Numbered from the stretch's first letter, positions 8,556 to 18,870 are shown. The stretch: DNA of 64,000 nucleotides from an uncultured Mediterranea sp. (GCA_945641355.1 CALZEQ010000005.1:1-64000); one strand, 5' to 3'. The notes: generated from the sequence alone by a model not told the origin. Translations and numbers: made by a program.

Positions 8556-10640
8556 ATGTTTAAGAAAAGTATCTTCATGTTAGCAGCAAGTTGTATGATG
8601 TACTCCTGTGCGACACAGACGGAAAGCAATCCGTTCCTTTCCGAGTTTCAAACCCCTAACGGTGTCCCTCCTTTCGACCAAATCAAGCTGGAACACTACG
8701 AACCGGCCTTCCAAAAAGGTATCGAAGAGCAAAATGCAAACATTCAGGCCATTATCGACAACACCGAGGCACCTACGTTTGACAATGTCATCGTAGCGTT
8801 TGAGCAGAGCTCTCCCATATTGGATCGTGTAGGAGGCGTATTCTTTAATCTGACCGAAGCCGAGACCACCGACGGACTCTCTGCACTCGACATGAAGATG
8901 GCTCCTGTCCTCTCCGAGCACAGCGACAACATCTCGCTCAACCAGGCATTATTCAAGAAGATAGATGCCGTCTATCAGCAACGCGAATCGCTCTCGCTGA
9001 CCCGCGAGCAGGAGCGTCTGTTGGAGAAAATCTACAAGGACTTTGTCCGTTCGGGTGCCGGCCTTCCAGCCGAGAAGCAGGAGCGTCTGCGCGAAATCAA
9101 CAAGCAGCTCTCCACGCTGGGCATCACCTTCGGCAACCATGTGCTAAACGAGAACAATGCGTTCAAGCTCTATGTAGAAAAGGAAGAAGATCTGTCGGGA
9201 CTGCCACAATGGTTCCGCGAAAGTGCCGCCGCCGAGGCAAAGGCCGACGGACAAGAGGGCAAATGGCTCTTTACGCTGCACAATGCCAGCCGCCTGCCCT
9301 TCCTGCAGTATGCCGACAACCGTGCCCTGCGCGAACAGATTTATAAGGCTTACATCAACCGCGGCAACAACAACGACGAGAACGACAACAAGAGCACCAT
9401 TGCCGAAATCGTCCGTTTACGTCTGGAGAAAGCCAATCTATTGGGATTCGATTGCTATTCGAACTTCGTTCTCGACACCAAGATGGCCAAGAACTCGGCT
9501 ACGGTGATGGAGTTCCTGAACAACCTTTGGAGCTATGCGTTGCCCAAGGCAAAGGCCGAGGCAGCCGAGCTGCAGAAGCTGATGGACAAAGAGGGCAAAG
9601 GCGAGAAGCTGGAGGCTTGGGACTGGTGGTACTACACCGAAAAACTACGTAAGGAGAAGTTCAATCTGGAGGAAGAGGACCTGAAGCCCTACTTCAAGCT
9701 GGAAAACGTGCGCGAAGGAGCCTTCACCGTAGCCAACAAGCTGTATGGCATTACACTGACCAAAATGGAGGGTGTACCCGTCTATCATCCCGACGTAGAG
9801 GTGTTCGAGGTAAAAGACCGCGACGGCTCCCAACTGGGTATCTTCTACGTAGACTATTTCCCCCGTGCCGGCAAGCGTGGCGGTGCCTGGATGAGCAACT
9901 ACCGCGACCAGCAGGGTGACGTACGTCCCCACATCTGCAACGTATGCAGCTTCACCAAGCCCGTGGGCGATACGCCCTCTTTGCTGACGCTGGACGAAGT
10001 AGAGACCCTCTTCCATGAATTCGGGCACGCACTGCACGGCCTGCTGACCAAGTGCCAGTACAAGAGCACCTCAGGTACCAGCGTCGTACGCGACTTCGTA
10101 GAACTGCCGTCGCAAATCAACGAGCACTGGGCTACCGAGCCCGAGGTGCTGAAGATGTATGCCAAGCATTACCAGACCGGTGAAGTAATGCCCGATGCCT
10201 TGATTGAGAAGGTGCTGCAACAGAAAACCTTCAATCAGGGCTTCATCACCACCGAACTGCTGGCGGCAGCCATCCTCGACATGAACCTGCACAACCTCAC
10301 CTCCACCGAAGGACTCGACGTGCTGGCCTACGAGAAAGAGGCAATGGACAAGCTGGGCCTGATTCCCCAAATCGCTCCGCGCTATCGCACCACCTATTTC
10401 AACCACATCATCGGAGGATATTCTGCCGGCTACTACAGCTACTCGTGGGCCAATGTTCTGGACAACGACGCCTTCGAAGCCTTCAAGGAAAACGGCATTT
10501 TCGACCCCGAAACCGCCAACAGTTTCCGCAGCAATATACTTGAAAAGGGAGACAGCGACGACCCGATGACTTTGTACAAAAACTTCCGTGGACAAGAGCC
10601 TCAACTTGAGCCGATGTTAAAAAATCGCGGTTTGAAGTAA
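8556..10640 (+). CDS. dcp: M3-family zinc metallopeptidase, peptidyl-dipeptidase Dcp type
   Basis: A 694-residue M3 peptidase with the zinc motif HEFGH at residues 487-491. An N-terminal lipoprotein signal (lipobox near MYSC, about 16-19) predicts export and lipidation, so it probably acts in the periplasm or envelope and removes C-terminal dipeptides from peptides. Length and domain order fit Dcp rather than the shorter oligoendopeptidase F group. No strong terminator separates it from the EEP gene 23 bases upstream. Confidence 0.9.
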   Translation: MFKKSIFMLAASCMMYSCATQTESNPFLSEFQTPNGVPPFDQIKLEHYEPAFQKGIEEQNANIQAIIDNTEAPTFDNVIVAFEQSSPILDRVGGVFFNLTEAETTDGLSALDMKMAPVLSEHSDNISLNQALFKKIDAVYQQRESLSLTREQERLLEKIYKDFVRSGAGLPAEKQERLREINKQLSTLGITFGNHVLNENNAFKLYVEKEEDLSGLPQWFRESAAAEAKADGQEGKWLFTLHNASRLPFLQYADNRALREQIYKAYINRGNNNDENDNKSTIAEIVRLRLEKANLLGFDCYSNFVLDTKMAKNSATVMEFLNNLWSYALPKAKAEAAELQKLMDKEGKGEKLEAWDWWYYTEKLRKEKFNLEEEDLKPYFKLENVREGAFTVANKLYGITLTKMEGVPVYHPDVEVFEVKDRDGSQLGIFYVDYFPRAGKRGGAWMSNYRDQQGDVRPHICNVCSFTKPVGDTPSLLTLDEVETLFHEFGHALHGLLTKCQYKSTSGTSVVRDFVELPSQINEHWATEPEVLKMYAKHYQTGEVMPDALIEKVLQQKTFNQGFITTELLAAAILDMNLHNLTSTEGLDVLAYEKEAMDKLGLIPQIAPRYRTTYFNHIIGGYSAGYYSYSWANVLDNDAFEAFKENGIFDPETANSFRSNILEKGDSDDPMTLYKNFRGQEPQLEPMLKNRGLK

Positions 10641-10658
10641 GATTTGTGAAAAAAAAGC

Positions 10659-10666
10659 TATATTTG
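10659..10666 (+). promoter_or_regulatory. -7 element of secDF
   Basis: TATATTTG matches TAnnTTTG and lies in the 84-base gap between the M3 peptidase and secDF, giving a leader of about 50 bases. TTTG-like sequences at 10631 and 10643 are upstream, at spacings of 24 and 12, neither ideal. Confidence 0.6.
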
Positions 10667-10724
10667 CACCCTTGTATGCCACTGGAAATTAATTAAAAAG
10701 TAATCATAATAAACTAAAAGTAAC

Positions 10725-13703
10725 ATGCAAAACAAAGGATTTGTAAAGGTTTTTGCGATATTGCTCACACTGGTGTGTGTGTTCTATCTCTCCTTCTCTT
10801 TTGTGACTCGCCACTATACTAATAAGGCGAAAGAGTATGCAAAAGGGGATGTGAAGGTAGAGCAGGACTACCTCGATTCGCTTGCGAACGAAAAGGTGTA
10901 CTTCGGCAATTGGACGCTGAAACAATGTCGCGAGATGGAAATCAGTCTGGGTCTGGACCTGAAGGGTGGTATGAACGTCATCCTCGAAGTTTCCGTACCC
11001 GATGTCATCAAAGTGTTGGCCGACAACAAGACGGAAGAGGCCTTTAACCAAGCCCTGACCAATGCAGCCAAGCAGGCTACAACCAGTCAGGAGGACGTTA
11101 TCACCCTTTTCGTGAAGGAGTACCACAAGCTGGCTCCGGGCGCATCGCTGGCACAGCTTTTCGCTACCCAGCAGCTGAAGGATAAAGTCAATCAGAAGTC
11201 TACCGATGCCGAAGTGGAGAAGGTGCTGCGCGAAGAGGTGAAGGCAGCCATCGCCAACTCGTACAACGTGCTGCGTACCCGTATCGACCGTTTCGGCGTG
11301 GTTCAGCCCAACATCCAGAGTCTGGAAGACAAGATGGGGCGCATCATGGTGGAACTGCCTGGTATCAAGGAGCCTGAACGTGTAAGAAAATTACTACAAG
11401 GATCAGCCAATCTGGAATTCTGGGAAACTTACACCGGCAAGGATATCGCACCCTATCTGCAAGCCGCCGACAGCAAGCTGCGTTCGCTGCTCGCTGCCAC
11501 AAGCGATGCCGACAGCGTAGCCACAGCAGCCCCCGCCGAAGCACAGGCCACCAGCACAGCCGACAGTCTGGCTGCCGCACTGAAGGGCGAAAGCAAGGCA
11601 CAGGTTGCCGACCTGGTCCAGCTGAAGAAGGATCATCCTCTGCTGGCCATCCTGCAGGTGAATGCCAATGTAGGCCCCGTTGTAGCCTATGCCAATTATA
11701 AAGATACGGCAGACATCAACCGCTACCTCTCCATGCCCGAGGTACAGGCCCAGTTGCCCAAAGACTTGCGCCTGAAGTGGGGTGTATCGGCCTTCGAGTA
11801 CGACCCCAAGGCACAGACCTTCGAACTCTATGCCATCAAGTCGACCGAACGCAACGGCAAGGCTCCGCTGGAGGGTGACGTAGTGGTAGATGCCAAGGAC
11901 GAGTTCGACAGCTATGGCAAACCCGCCGTCAGCATGTCGATGAACACCGACGGTGCCCGCCGTTGGGCCCAACTGACCAAACAGAACATCAACCGCAGCA
12001 TCGCCATCGTATTGGACGGCTATGTATATTCGGCTCCGAATGTAAATACGGAGATTACCGGCGGTAACTCACAGATTACCGGCCACTTCACGCCCGAGCA
12101 GGCCAAGGACTTGGCCAACGTGCTGAAGTCTGGTAAGATGCCGGCTCCTGCCCACATCGTGCAAGAGGATATCGTAGGTCCGTCACTGGGTCAGGCTTCC
12201 ATCAACGCAGGTATCATCTCGTTCGTCGTAGCCTTCATCCTGCTGATGATTTACATGTGCGCCATGTATGGCCTTGTACCGGGTATGGTAGCCAACGGTG
12301 CCCTGATCATCAACCTCTTCTTCACGCTCGGCATCCTCTCTTCGTTCCAGGCAGCACTGACCATGTCGGGTATCGCAGGTATGGTACTCTCACTGGGTAT
12401 GGCGGTTGACGCCAACGTGCTGATTTACGAGCGCACCAAGGAAGAGCTCCGCGCCGGCAAGGGTGTGAAGAAAGCCTTGGCCGACGGTTACAGCAATGCC
12501 TTCTCGGCTATCCTCGACTCCAACTTGACCTCTATCATCACCGGTATCATCCTGTTCAACTTCGGTACAGGTCCTATCCGTGGTTTTGCCACTACATTGA
12601 TTATCGGTATCTTGATTTCGTTCTTTACCGCCGTCTTCATGACCCGTCTGGTATACGAGCACTTCATGGGCAAGGATAAGCTGCTGAACCTGACCTTCTG
12701 CACCAACATCTCAAAGAATCTGATGCAGAACGTTCACTTCGACTTTATGGGCCGCCGCAAGCAGTGGCTTACCATTGCAGGTGCAGCCATCGTGGTATGT
12801 CTGGCCTTCCTGCTGACCCGTGGTCTGAGCCAGAGCATCGACTTCACAGGTGGACGTAACTTCAAGGTACAGTTCGAAAAAGAGGTAGAACCCGAACAGG
12901 TACGCGAGCTCATCGCCGGCAAATTTGGCGATGCCAATGTCAGCGTCATTGCAGTAGGTACCGACGGTCGCACCGTGCGTATCAGCACCAACTACCGCAT
13001 TGAAGACGAAGGCAACAACGTTGACTCTGAAATAGAAGCTTATCTGTATGAGACACTGAAGCCGCTGCTGACGCAGAACATCTCTTTGGATACCTTCATC
13101 GACCGCGACAACCACACGGGTGGCAGTATCGTCAGCTCGCAGAAGGTAGGACCAAGCATGGCCGACGACATCAAGGTATCGGCTATCTGGTCGGTATTCT
13201 TGGCTCTGATTGCCATCGGTCTCTACATCCTCATCCGCTTCCACAACATCGCCTACTCCATCGGATCTGTAGCCGCTCTGGCATGCGATACCATCATCAT
13301 CTTGGGTATGTACTCCATCTTCTGGGGCATCCTGCCCTTCTCGCTGGAGATTGACCAGACCTTCATCGGTGCTATCCTGACGGCTATCGGTTACTCTATC
13401 AACGACAAGGTGGTTATTTTCGATCGTGTACGCGAGTTCTTCAGTCTCTATCCCAAGCGTGAGAAGCTCCAGCTGTTCAACGATTCACTGAACACTACAT
13501 TGGCACGTACCATCAACACCTCACTCAGTACATTGATTGTATTGCTCTGCATCTTCATTTTGGGTGGTGACTCTATCCGTAGTTTCGCCTTCGCCATGAT
13601 TTTGGGTGTGGTATTCGGTACCCTGTCATCACTCTTCATCGCTTCGCCGATTGCCTTCAGTCTGCTGAAGCACAAGGGTACTCCTGCTGAGGACGCCAAA
13701 TAA
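10725..13703 (+). CDS. secDF: Protein translocase subunit SecDF (fused SecD-SecF)
   Basis: A 992-residue fusion of SecD and SecF, which use the proton motive force to aid Sec-dependent export. The SecD half begins with one TM helix and the GLDLKGGMNVILEV motif (about residues 77-90); the periplasmic P1 domain contains an Ala/Ser/Asp-rich insertion near 255-290. A six-helix RND bundle follows. The SecF half starts near residue 670 and carries SIDFTGGRNFKVQF (about 704-717), then the second RND bundle. The fused form is usual in Bacteroidetes. Confidence 0.96.
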   Translation: MQNKGFVKVFAILLTLVCVFYLSFSFVTRHYTNKAKEYAKGDVKVEQDYLDSLANEKVYFGNWTLKQCREMEISLGLDLKGGMNVILEVSVPDVIKVLADNKTEEAFNQALTNAAKQATTSQEDVITLFVKEYHKLAPGASLAQLFATQQLKDKVNQKSTDAEVEKVLREEVKAAIANSYNVLRTRIDRFGVVQPNIQSLEDKMGRIMVELPGIKEPERVRKLLQGSANLEFWETYTGKDIAPYLQAADSKLRSLLAATSDADSVATAAPAEAQATSTADSLAAALKGESKAQVADLVQLKKDHPLLAILQVNANVGPVVAYANYKDTADINRYLSMPEVQAQLPKDLRLKWGVSAFEYDPKAQTFELYAIKSTERNGKAPLEGDVVVDAKDEFDSYGKPAVSMSMNTDGARRWAQLTKQNINRSIAIVLDGYVYSAPNVNTEITGGNSQITGHFTPEQAKDLANVLKSGKMPAPAHIVQEDIVGPSLGQASINAGIISFVVAFILLMIYMCAMYGLVPGMVANGALIINLFFTLGILSSFQAALTMSGIAGMVLSLGMAVDANVLIYERTKEELRAGKGVKKALADGYSNAFSAILDSNLTSIITGIILFNFGTGPIRGFATTLIIGILISFFTAVFMTRLVYEHFMGKDKLLNLTFCTNISKNLMQNVHFDFMGRRKQWLTIAGAAIVVCLAFLLTRGLSQSIDFTGGRNFKVQFEKEVEPEQVRELIAGKFGDANVSVIAVGTDGRTVRISTNYRIEDEGNNVDSEIEAYLYETLKPLLTQNISLDTFIDRDNHTGGSIVSSQKVGPSMADDIKVSAIWSVFLALIAIGLYILIRFHNIAYSIGSVAALACDTIIILGMYSIFWGILPFSLEIDQTFIGAILTAIGYSINDKVVIFDRVREFFSLYPKREKLQLFNDSLNTTLARTINTSLSTLIVLLCIFILGGDSIRSFAFAMILGVVFGTLSSLFIASPIAFSLLKHKGTPAEDAK

Positions 13704-13748
13704 GCTTTACTGATAGGTAACGGCTCTTGATGGGCCGCACAACCGCAC

Positions 13749-13794
13749 AGAAGGTGCGTCAGGGTTTATCCCTCGACGCACTTTCTTCTTTTTT
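13749..13794 (+). terminator. Intrinsic terminator after secDF
   Basis: A hairpin whose arms contain AAGGTGCGTC-GGG and CCC-GACGCACTTT with one mismatched pair, a short TTTAT loop, and a following T-rich tract (TTCTTCTTTTTT). It may also serve the convergent GH43 gene from the other side. Confidence 0.85.
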
Positions 13795-13799
13795 AGTAA

Positions 13800-14798
13800 T
13801 TAAAGGGAAGGCCCTTCGTGTGTTGGCTTCACAGGTACAATCCGCCCCTTCTTGTCGAAAGTCAGGCGGTCAGCACAGACCTCCCTATGTATACCAGGTT
13901 CCTTATCCCGCTGCAGATACTGTTTGTTGATGCGGTGATAGAAGATGTACCACTTATCCTTGCCAGGTATCTGGAGTATAGAGTTGTGGGCCGTACCATA
14001 TATCTCGTTCTCCGGATCCTGACGCAGTATCACTGGTTCGTCGGCCACCTGAATAGGACCGAGGGGCGACTTAGACGTACCATACGCCACATGGTAGTTG
14101 GGCGAACCGGTATCATCCACCGACCAGGTGAAATAGTATGTGCCTTTACGATAGAATACATAGGCCGCTTCACGGAAGGCATAGTCCTGCAACGTTCCTC
14201 CTTCAGGAGTCATCACCGTCAGGGTCTCCTTCTTCACCGTCTTCATATCCGCATCCAGCTCGGCTCCGGCCATATATCCGTTGCCCCAGTAGATGTAGAA
14301 CTTCTTCAACTTGGGATCCTGAAACACATCCACATCTATCTGCTGCCCTCCACCTACGGGCGAGTCGCTGATGATGGGTGCACCCGATTCCACAAACGGG
14401 CCTGTAGGATGGTCGCTCACCGCCACACCAATCTCCTTACGAAGGCCGGCATTGGCACTGAAGTAGAGGAAATACTTGTACGAACCGTCTTTCTGCCTTA
14501 CCTCGATGGCAGCAGGTGCCCACAAATTGCCGTCTGCCCATTTCACCTGATCGCTCTTGGCATCAAGCACGATGCCTTCGTCCTTCCATTCCTTCAGATT
14601 CTCCGACGAGAACACGCTGTAAGTATATCCTCCCCACCCCGGCATACCGTCAGTCGTGCTATAGATATAGTACTTGCCCGTCTTGTTGGAGTAGAGCACT
14701 TCTGGGTCGGCATGAAATCCCGGCAATAGCGGATTCTGCTGTGCGGCCACCGTTGTCATGACAGCAGCGGCCATTAGGGTCATTAATGTTCTTTTCAT
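13800..14798 (-). CDS. Glycoside hydrolase family 43 protein
   Basis: A secreted GH43 five-bladed beta-propeller enzyme of 332 residues after choosing the ATG at 14798, which gives a typical signal peptide (MKRTLMTLMAAAVMTTVAAQ). An upstream in-frame start at 14870 would lie before the promoter, so it was not used. The three acidic residues of the family are visible: Asp in GFHADPE (near 27-33), Asp in IDVDVF (middle) and Glu in FREAAYV. GH43 enzymes usually act on arabinan or xylan side chains; the specificity cannot be fixed. It stands alone, without SusCD genes beside it. Confidence 0.88.
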   Translation of the reverse strand: MKRTLMTLMAAAVMTTVAAQQNPLLPGFHADPEVLYSNKTGKYYIYSTTDGMPGWGGYTYSVFSSENLKEWKDEGIVLDAKSDQVKWADGNLWAPAAIEVRQKDGSYKYFLYFSANAGLRKEIGVAVSDHPTGPFVESGAPIISDSPVGGGQQIDVDVFQDPKLKKFYIYWGNGYMAGAELDADMKTVKKETLTVMTPEGGTLQDYAFREAAYVFYRKGTYYFTWSVDDTGSPNYHVAYGTSKSPLGPIQVADEPVILRQDPENEIYGTAHNSILQIPGKDKWYIFYHRINKQYLQRDKEPGIHREVCADRLTFDKKGRIVPVKPTHEGPSL

Positions 14799-14829
14799 TC
14801 TATCATATTTTATTGTTGATTTTCCCACA

Positions 14830-14837
14830 CAAATATA
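14830..14837 (-). promoter_or_regulatory. -7 element of the GH43 gene
   Basis: Read on the minus strand this is TATATTTG, a perfect TAnnTTTG box about 32 bases upstream of the GH43 start. It supports the start at 14798. A convincing -33 TTTG is not seen. Confidence 0.55.
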
Positions 14838-14999
14838 GTGAATCTGCAAGGATGACGTTGAGTGTCTCATCTGTTTTTCGTCGAAAGATGACGAAATCCT
14901 CGTTCGTCAGAAAGTCAACCATCTCCTGTCAGCGGCTTTTGCCGTAATCAAACTATTGAACAAAACCTAACTAAAGAGCAGAGAACCGTCAGCAAGGGG

Positions 15000-15992
15000 T
15001 CACTTCAGCACCAGGTCACCCTGCTGGGGCAAATCACTCCAGCGCAGGCCGTAGGTGTCGTAGGCATCGGTCATCACGATGAACACCTCCGGACAGAATC
15101 GCTTGATGCGCGTCGTCACGTAGTCTACCTCCTTCTGGTGCAGCACTAACATCAGCATCTCGCGTTTCTCTCCGCTGTACAGTCCGTAGCCGGGTAGACA
15201 GGTAGCCGTACGGTCCAGATCGTGCAAAATGAAGTCGCGCAGCGGTTGGGTATTGCCTGGAGTGACCACCAGCATAATCTTGTCGTTCTTGGCACCCGAT
15301 ATCACAAAAGCCAATACCCGTGTCATCATGTAGATGCATAGCAACGAGTAGCCGCTCAACTTGAGGCTTCGGGTGGCCGATTCACCCTCGTTGCCCAGTC
15401 CCAATCCAATCACCAGCAGACCCATCATTACCACAGTACCATCCACCGCCAACAGGGCATTGCTGAACTTCACCCGGGCGTAGCGGCTGATAATCATGGC
15501 TATCACATCACTTCCTCCCGATGAAGCCTTACTTTTGATAATAAGCCCCGTTCCCAGTGCTATCAATAGCGGGCCGAAAAGGATAGCCAGTATCAGGTCG
15601 TCCGAAAAATTGAGCATACCTCCCAACAGCTGTTGCGGGTCCAGTGCCTGCAAGGCCTCTTCCGTAGGATAACACCACGAAGATATCAGATTCATGAACA
15701 GCGGAGCGGCAAACGAAGCCAACAACGTCTTGGCTCCCAACTTGGCTCCGAGGCAGAAGGCCGAGAGCAGCAGAATGGGGACTTCCAGTATGTAACCGAA
15801 CGTACCCACTTGAATCTGCGGGAAGAGCTGGTGCAACACGATGCTTGTACCGAATACCCCACCCGGTACCAGCTTGTAAGGGTTGATAAAGAGCACGAAG
15901 CCCACGGCTACCAGGAAACAGCCGATGCAGATGCCAAAGCAGTCCAGCAAGAAGCGGCGCAACTGGCGACGATTCATAGAGATGCGTTTCAT
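15000..15992 (-). CDS. YitT-family membrane protein (DUF161 / DUF2179)
   Basis: A 330-residue protein with an N-terminal bundle of about five to six membrane helices (DUF161 type, including the NPYKLVPGGVFGTSIVL segment) and a C-terminal cytosolic DUF2179-like domain of about 90 residues. The family's function is unsettled. The ATG at 15992 was chosen because a strong minus-strand promoter (16034-16064) places initiation near 16027, downstream of the longer in-frame start at 16055. Confidence 0.88.
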   Translation of the reverse strand: MKRISMNRRQLRRFLLDCFGICIGCFLVAVGFVLFINPYKLVPGGVFGTSIVLHQLFPQIQVGTFGYILEVPILLLSAFCLGAKLGAKTLLASFAAPLFMNLISSWCYPTEEALQALDPQQLLGGMLNFSDDLILAILFGPLLIALGTGLIIKSKASSGGSDVIAMIISRYARVKFSNALLAVDGTVVMMGLLVIGLGLGNEGESATRSLKLSGYSLLCIYMMTRVLAFVISGAKNDKIMLVVTPGNTQPLRDFILHDLDRTATCLPGYGLYSGEKREMLMLVLHQKEVDYVTTRIKRFCPEVFIVMTDAYDTYGLRWSDLPQQGDLVLK

Positions 15993-16033
15993 ACGATGTT
16001 CTTTCTTTGAATAGAGATGTTTATTTGGCGGGC

Positions 16034-16064
16034 AAAAGTAGCAAATAGAAAGCAATACACAAAC
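16034..16064 (-). promoter_or_regulatory. Bacteroidetes promoter of the YitT-family gene
   Basis: On the minus strand TTTG (16061-16064) is followed after 19 bases by TACTTTTG (16034-16041). This is an exact match to the TTTG-N19-TAnnTTTG promoter form and gives a leader of about 35 bases before the ATG at 15992. Confidence 0.85.
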
Positions 16065-16203
16065 AAAACCTCCTACTCAAAAGAGCAAATAAACTTTCTC
16101 TCCTCTCGCTTACTCGTTTTTTTGCACTATCGTTCGATAAGATAGGCTGCATCTTGGAACAACTTTTTCATGCAAGCATGAAAGTTCTTCTCTCGATTTG
16201 CAC

Positions 16204-16211
16204 TATCTTTG
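16204..16211 (+). promoter_or_regulatory. -7 element of ruvB
   Basis: TATCTTTG, a TAnnTTTG match, predicts initiation near 16218. This favours the ruvB start at 16237 (or 16222) over any start further upstream. The -33 region is weak. Confidence 0.6.
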
Positions 16212-16236
16212 TCCCCCGAAAATGCTACAATCATCC

Positions 16237-17265
16237 ATGGAACAAGAAGATTTTGACATACGTAGCCAGCAGCTGGCTTCCGGACGGGAGAAGGACTTTG
16301 AGAATGCCCTGCGGCCGCTGAACTTTGAAGATTTCAGCGGACAAGACAAGGTGGTGGACAATCTGCGCATCTTTGTCAAGGCAGCCCGTCTGCGCGGCGA
16401 AGCATTGGATCACGTGCTGCTACACGGGCCTCCCGGCTTGGGAAAGACAACCCTCAGCAACATCATAGCCAACGAATTGGGAGTTGGGTTCAAGATTACC
16501 AGCGGCCCTGTACTTGACAAGCCCGGCGACCTGGCTGGTATATTGACCAGCCTGGAGACGAACGATGTGCTCTTCATCGACGAGATTCACCGATTGAGTC
16601 CCGTAGTAGAGGAGTATCTCTACTCGGCCATGGAGGATTACCGCATTGACATCATGATTGATAAGGGTCCTTCGGCACGGAGCATTCAGATAGACCTGAA
16701 CCCCTTTACACTGGTAGGAGCGACCACCCGCAGTGGATTACTCACTGCCCCTTTGCGTGCCCGCTTCGGCATCAACCTGCACCTGGAGTATTACGATGAC
16801 GACGTACTGAGTGGCATCATCCGTCGCTCGGCACACATTCTGGGCGTGGCTTGCTCTCTACCCGCTGCCGCCGAGATAGCCGGACGCAGCCGGGGCACGC
16901 CCCGTATTGCCAACGCCCTGCTACGCCGGGTTCGCGACTTTGCCCAGGTGAAGGGAAGCGGACAGATTGACACGGAGATAGCCCGCTTTGCACTGGAGGC
17001 CCTGAATATCGACCGTTACGGACTGGACGAGATTGACAACAAGATACTCTGTACCATCATTGACAAGTTCAAAGGAGGGCCTGTTGGACTGACTACCATC
17101 GCTACGGCATTGGGTGAGGATCCTGGCACGATAGAGGAGGTTTACGAACCGTTCCTCATCAAGGAGGGTTTCCTGAAACGTACACCCCGTGGCAGGGAGG
17201 TCACCGAACTGGCCTATAAGCATCTGGGACGGAGCATTTACGACAACCAGCGCACGCTGTTTTAA
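16237..17265 (+). CDS. ruvB: Holliday junction branch migration DNA helicase RuvB
   Basis: RuvB is the hexameric AAA+ motor that, with RuvA, drives branch migration of Holliday junctions. The 342-residue form starts [13 protein letters not shown]. Walker A GPPGLGKT is near residues 64-71, Walker B VLFIDEIH follows, the sensor segment [18 protein letters not shown] lies mid-protein, and the C-terminal winged-helix domain ends the protein. An in-frame ATG at 16222 is an alternative start. The next gene, a flippase, lies 159 bases downstream beyond a palindromic repeat. Confidence 0.96.
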   Translation: MEQEDFDIRSQQLASGREKDFENALRPLNFEDFSGQDKVVDNLRIFVKAARLRGEALDHVLLHGPPGLGKTTLSNIIANELGVGFKITSGPVLDKPGDLAGILTSLETNDVLFIDEIHRLSPVVEEYLYSAMEDYRIDIMIDKGPSARSIQIDLNPFTLVGATTRSGLLTAPLRARFGINLHLEYYDDDVLSGIIRRSAHILGVACSLPAAAEIAGRSRGTPRIANALLRRVRDFAQVKGSGQIDTEIARFALEALNIDRYGLDEIDNKILCTIIDKFKGGPVGLTTIATALGEDPGTIEEVYEPFLIKEGFLKRTPRGREVTELAYKHLGRSIYDNQRTLF

Positions 17266-17331
17266 GACTCTCGAATGAATTATTAATTGCTCAATTTTCA
17301 GATTTATATAAATGAGAATGTTTGATACGTA

Positions 17332-17402
17332 TAGGGGCGGAACATTTTCCGCCCAAAATCATACGACTGCGGGGTTAGGACGCAAAATATTGCGCCCCTA
17401 CA
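17332..17402. repeat. Palindromic GC-rich dispersed repeat pair
   Basis: Two short palindromes lie in tandem between ruvB and the flippase. The first, 17332-17354, has arms GGGCGGAA and TTCCGCCC. The second, near 17375-17402, has GGACGCAAAA and a TTGCGCCCCTA end. Together they form an outer TAGGGGCG ... CGCCCCTA inverted repeat. The 23-base first unit recurs identically at 48010-48032. Confidence 0.75.
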
Positions 17403-17424
17403 GTTATAATCAATTGTCAATTGC

Positions 17425-18870
17425 ATGGCCGGATTAAAGAGCTTATTGAAAGAGACTGCCATCTACGGAATGAGCAGCATTATTGGCAGATTTCTCAATT
17501 ACCTGCTGGTACCCATCTACACTACCGCCATGTCCGCCCAGTCGGGAGGATATGGGGTGGTGACCAACATCTATGCCTGGGTGGCACTGACACTGGTGTT
17601 ATTGACCTGCGGCATGGAGACGGGCTTCTTCCGCTTCGCCAACAACGGGCAGGACGACCCACGCCGCGTCTATTCCACTACTTTACTCAGCATTGGCATC
17701 GGGGCATCGGTCTTCCTGCTTGTGGGGTTGCTCTTCCTGCACCCCATAGCCGGCTGGTTAGGCTATGCCGACCATCCGTGGTACGTGGGCATGATGATGA
17801 TAGTGGTGGCAATGGATGCCTTCCAAAGCATACCCTTCGCCTACCTACGCTATCGCAAGCGTCCCTTCAAGTTTGCCGCACTGAAGTTGCTGTTCATCTT
17901 CGTGAACATCGCCCTGAACCTGACCTATTATGTATGGATGAAAGGGAGTGACGTAGGCTATGCTTTTCTGTTCAATCTGATAGGAACATCGGTAGTAATG
18001 CTTTGCCTGCTGCCCGAACTGCGCCTGTCCGACTACGTACTGGACCGCGCCCTGCTGCGACGGATGCTCTCCTACAGCCTGCCGCTGCTAGTGCTGGGTC
18101 TGGCCGGCATACTCAATCAAGTGGCAGACAAAATCATCTTCCGCTTCATCTATCCCGATGCCGCCAGCGCCACAGTGGAATTGGGCATCTATGGTGCCGC
18201 CAGCAAGATAGCCATGATTATGGCCATGCTGACACAAGCCTTCCGCTTTGCCTACGAGCCCTTCGTCTTCGGTAACAGCCGCAAGGAGGATAGCCGCCAG
18301 ATGTATGCACAAGCCATGAAGTTCTTCATCATCTTCACGTTGCTGGCTTTTCTGGGAGTCATGTTCTACTTAGACATCCTGAAGTTCATCATCGGTTCCG
18401 ACTATTGGCCCGGCCTACGGGTAGTACCCATCGTCATGGCAGCCGAAATCTTCATGGGCATCTACTTCAACCTCTCCTTCTGGTACAAGCTGACCGACGA
18501 GACGCGCTGGGGAGCCTACTTCTCTTTGGCAGGGTGCGGTGTACTGATACTGCTCAACCTGCTGCTGATTCCCCGCATTAGCTATATGGGCTGTGCCTGG
18601 GCGGGATTCTTCGGCTACGGAACGGCCATGCTGCTCTCCTACTTCGTGGGGAGACGGCACTATCCCATCCCGTACGACCTGCGCAGCATCGGCCGCTATG
18701 TGGCCTTGGCAGCTCTGCTCTATGTGGCTGCCGAGCTGCCTTCCATCCATTCCATCGTGTGGCGGATGGCATACCGTACCCTGTTGCTGCTGCTCTTCGT
18801 GGGCTACCTGCTGAAGCACGACCTGCCCATCAGCCAGCTACCTGGATTCAGAAGCTTCAAACATGCGTAA
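17425..18870 (+). CDS. Polysaccharide/lipid-linked oligosaccharide flippase (Wzx/MATE-like)
   Basis: A 481-residue polytopic protein with about 12 to 14 membrane helices. It opens with the ETAIYGMSSIIGRFLNYLLV segment typical of the polysaccharide biosynthesis export family (MOP superfamily). These proteins flip undecaprenyl-linked glycans across the inner membrane. No glycosyltransferases lie beside it, so the glycan is unknown. The DUF389 gene follows with an 8-base overlap. Confidence 0.88.
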   Translation: MAGLKSLLKETAIYGMSSIIGRFLNYLLVPIYTTAMSAQSGGYGVVTNIYAWVALTLVLLTCGMETGFFRFANNGQDDPRRVYSTTLLSIGIGASVFLLVGLLFLHPIAGWLGYADHPWYVGMMMIVVAMDAFQSIPFAYLRYRKRPFKFAALKLLFIFVNIALNLTYYVWMKGSDVGYAFLFNLIGTSVVMLCLLPELRLSDYVLDRALLRRMLSYSLPLLVLGLAGILNQVADKIIFRFIYPDAASATVELGIYGAASKIAMIMAMLTQAFRFAYEPFVFGNSRKEDSRQMYAQAMKFFIIFTLLAFLGVMFYLDILKFIIGSDYWPGLRVVPIVMAAEIFMGIYFNLSFWYKLTDETRWGAYFSLAGCGVLILLNLLLIPRISYMGCAWAGFFGYGTAMLLSYFVGRRHYPIPYDLRSIGRYVALAALLYVAAELPSIHSIVWRMAYRTLLLLLFVGYLLKHDLPISQLPGFRSFKHA

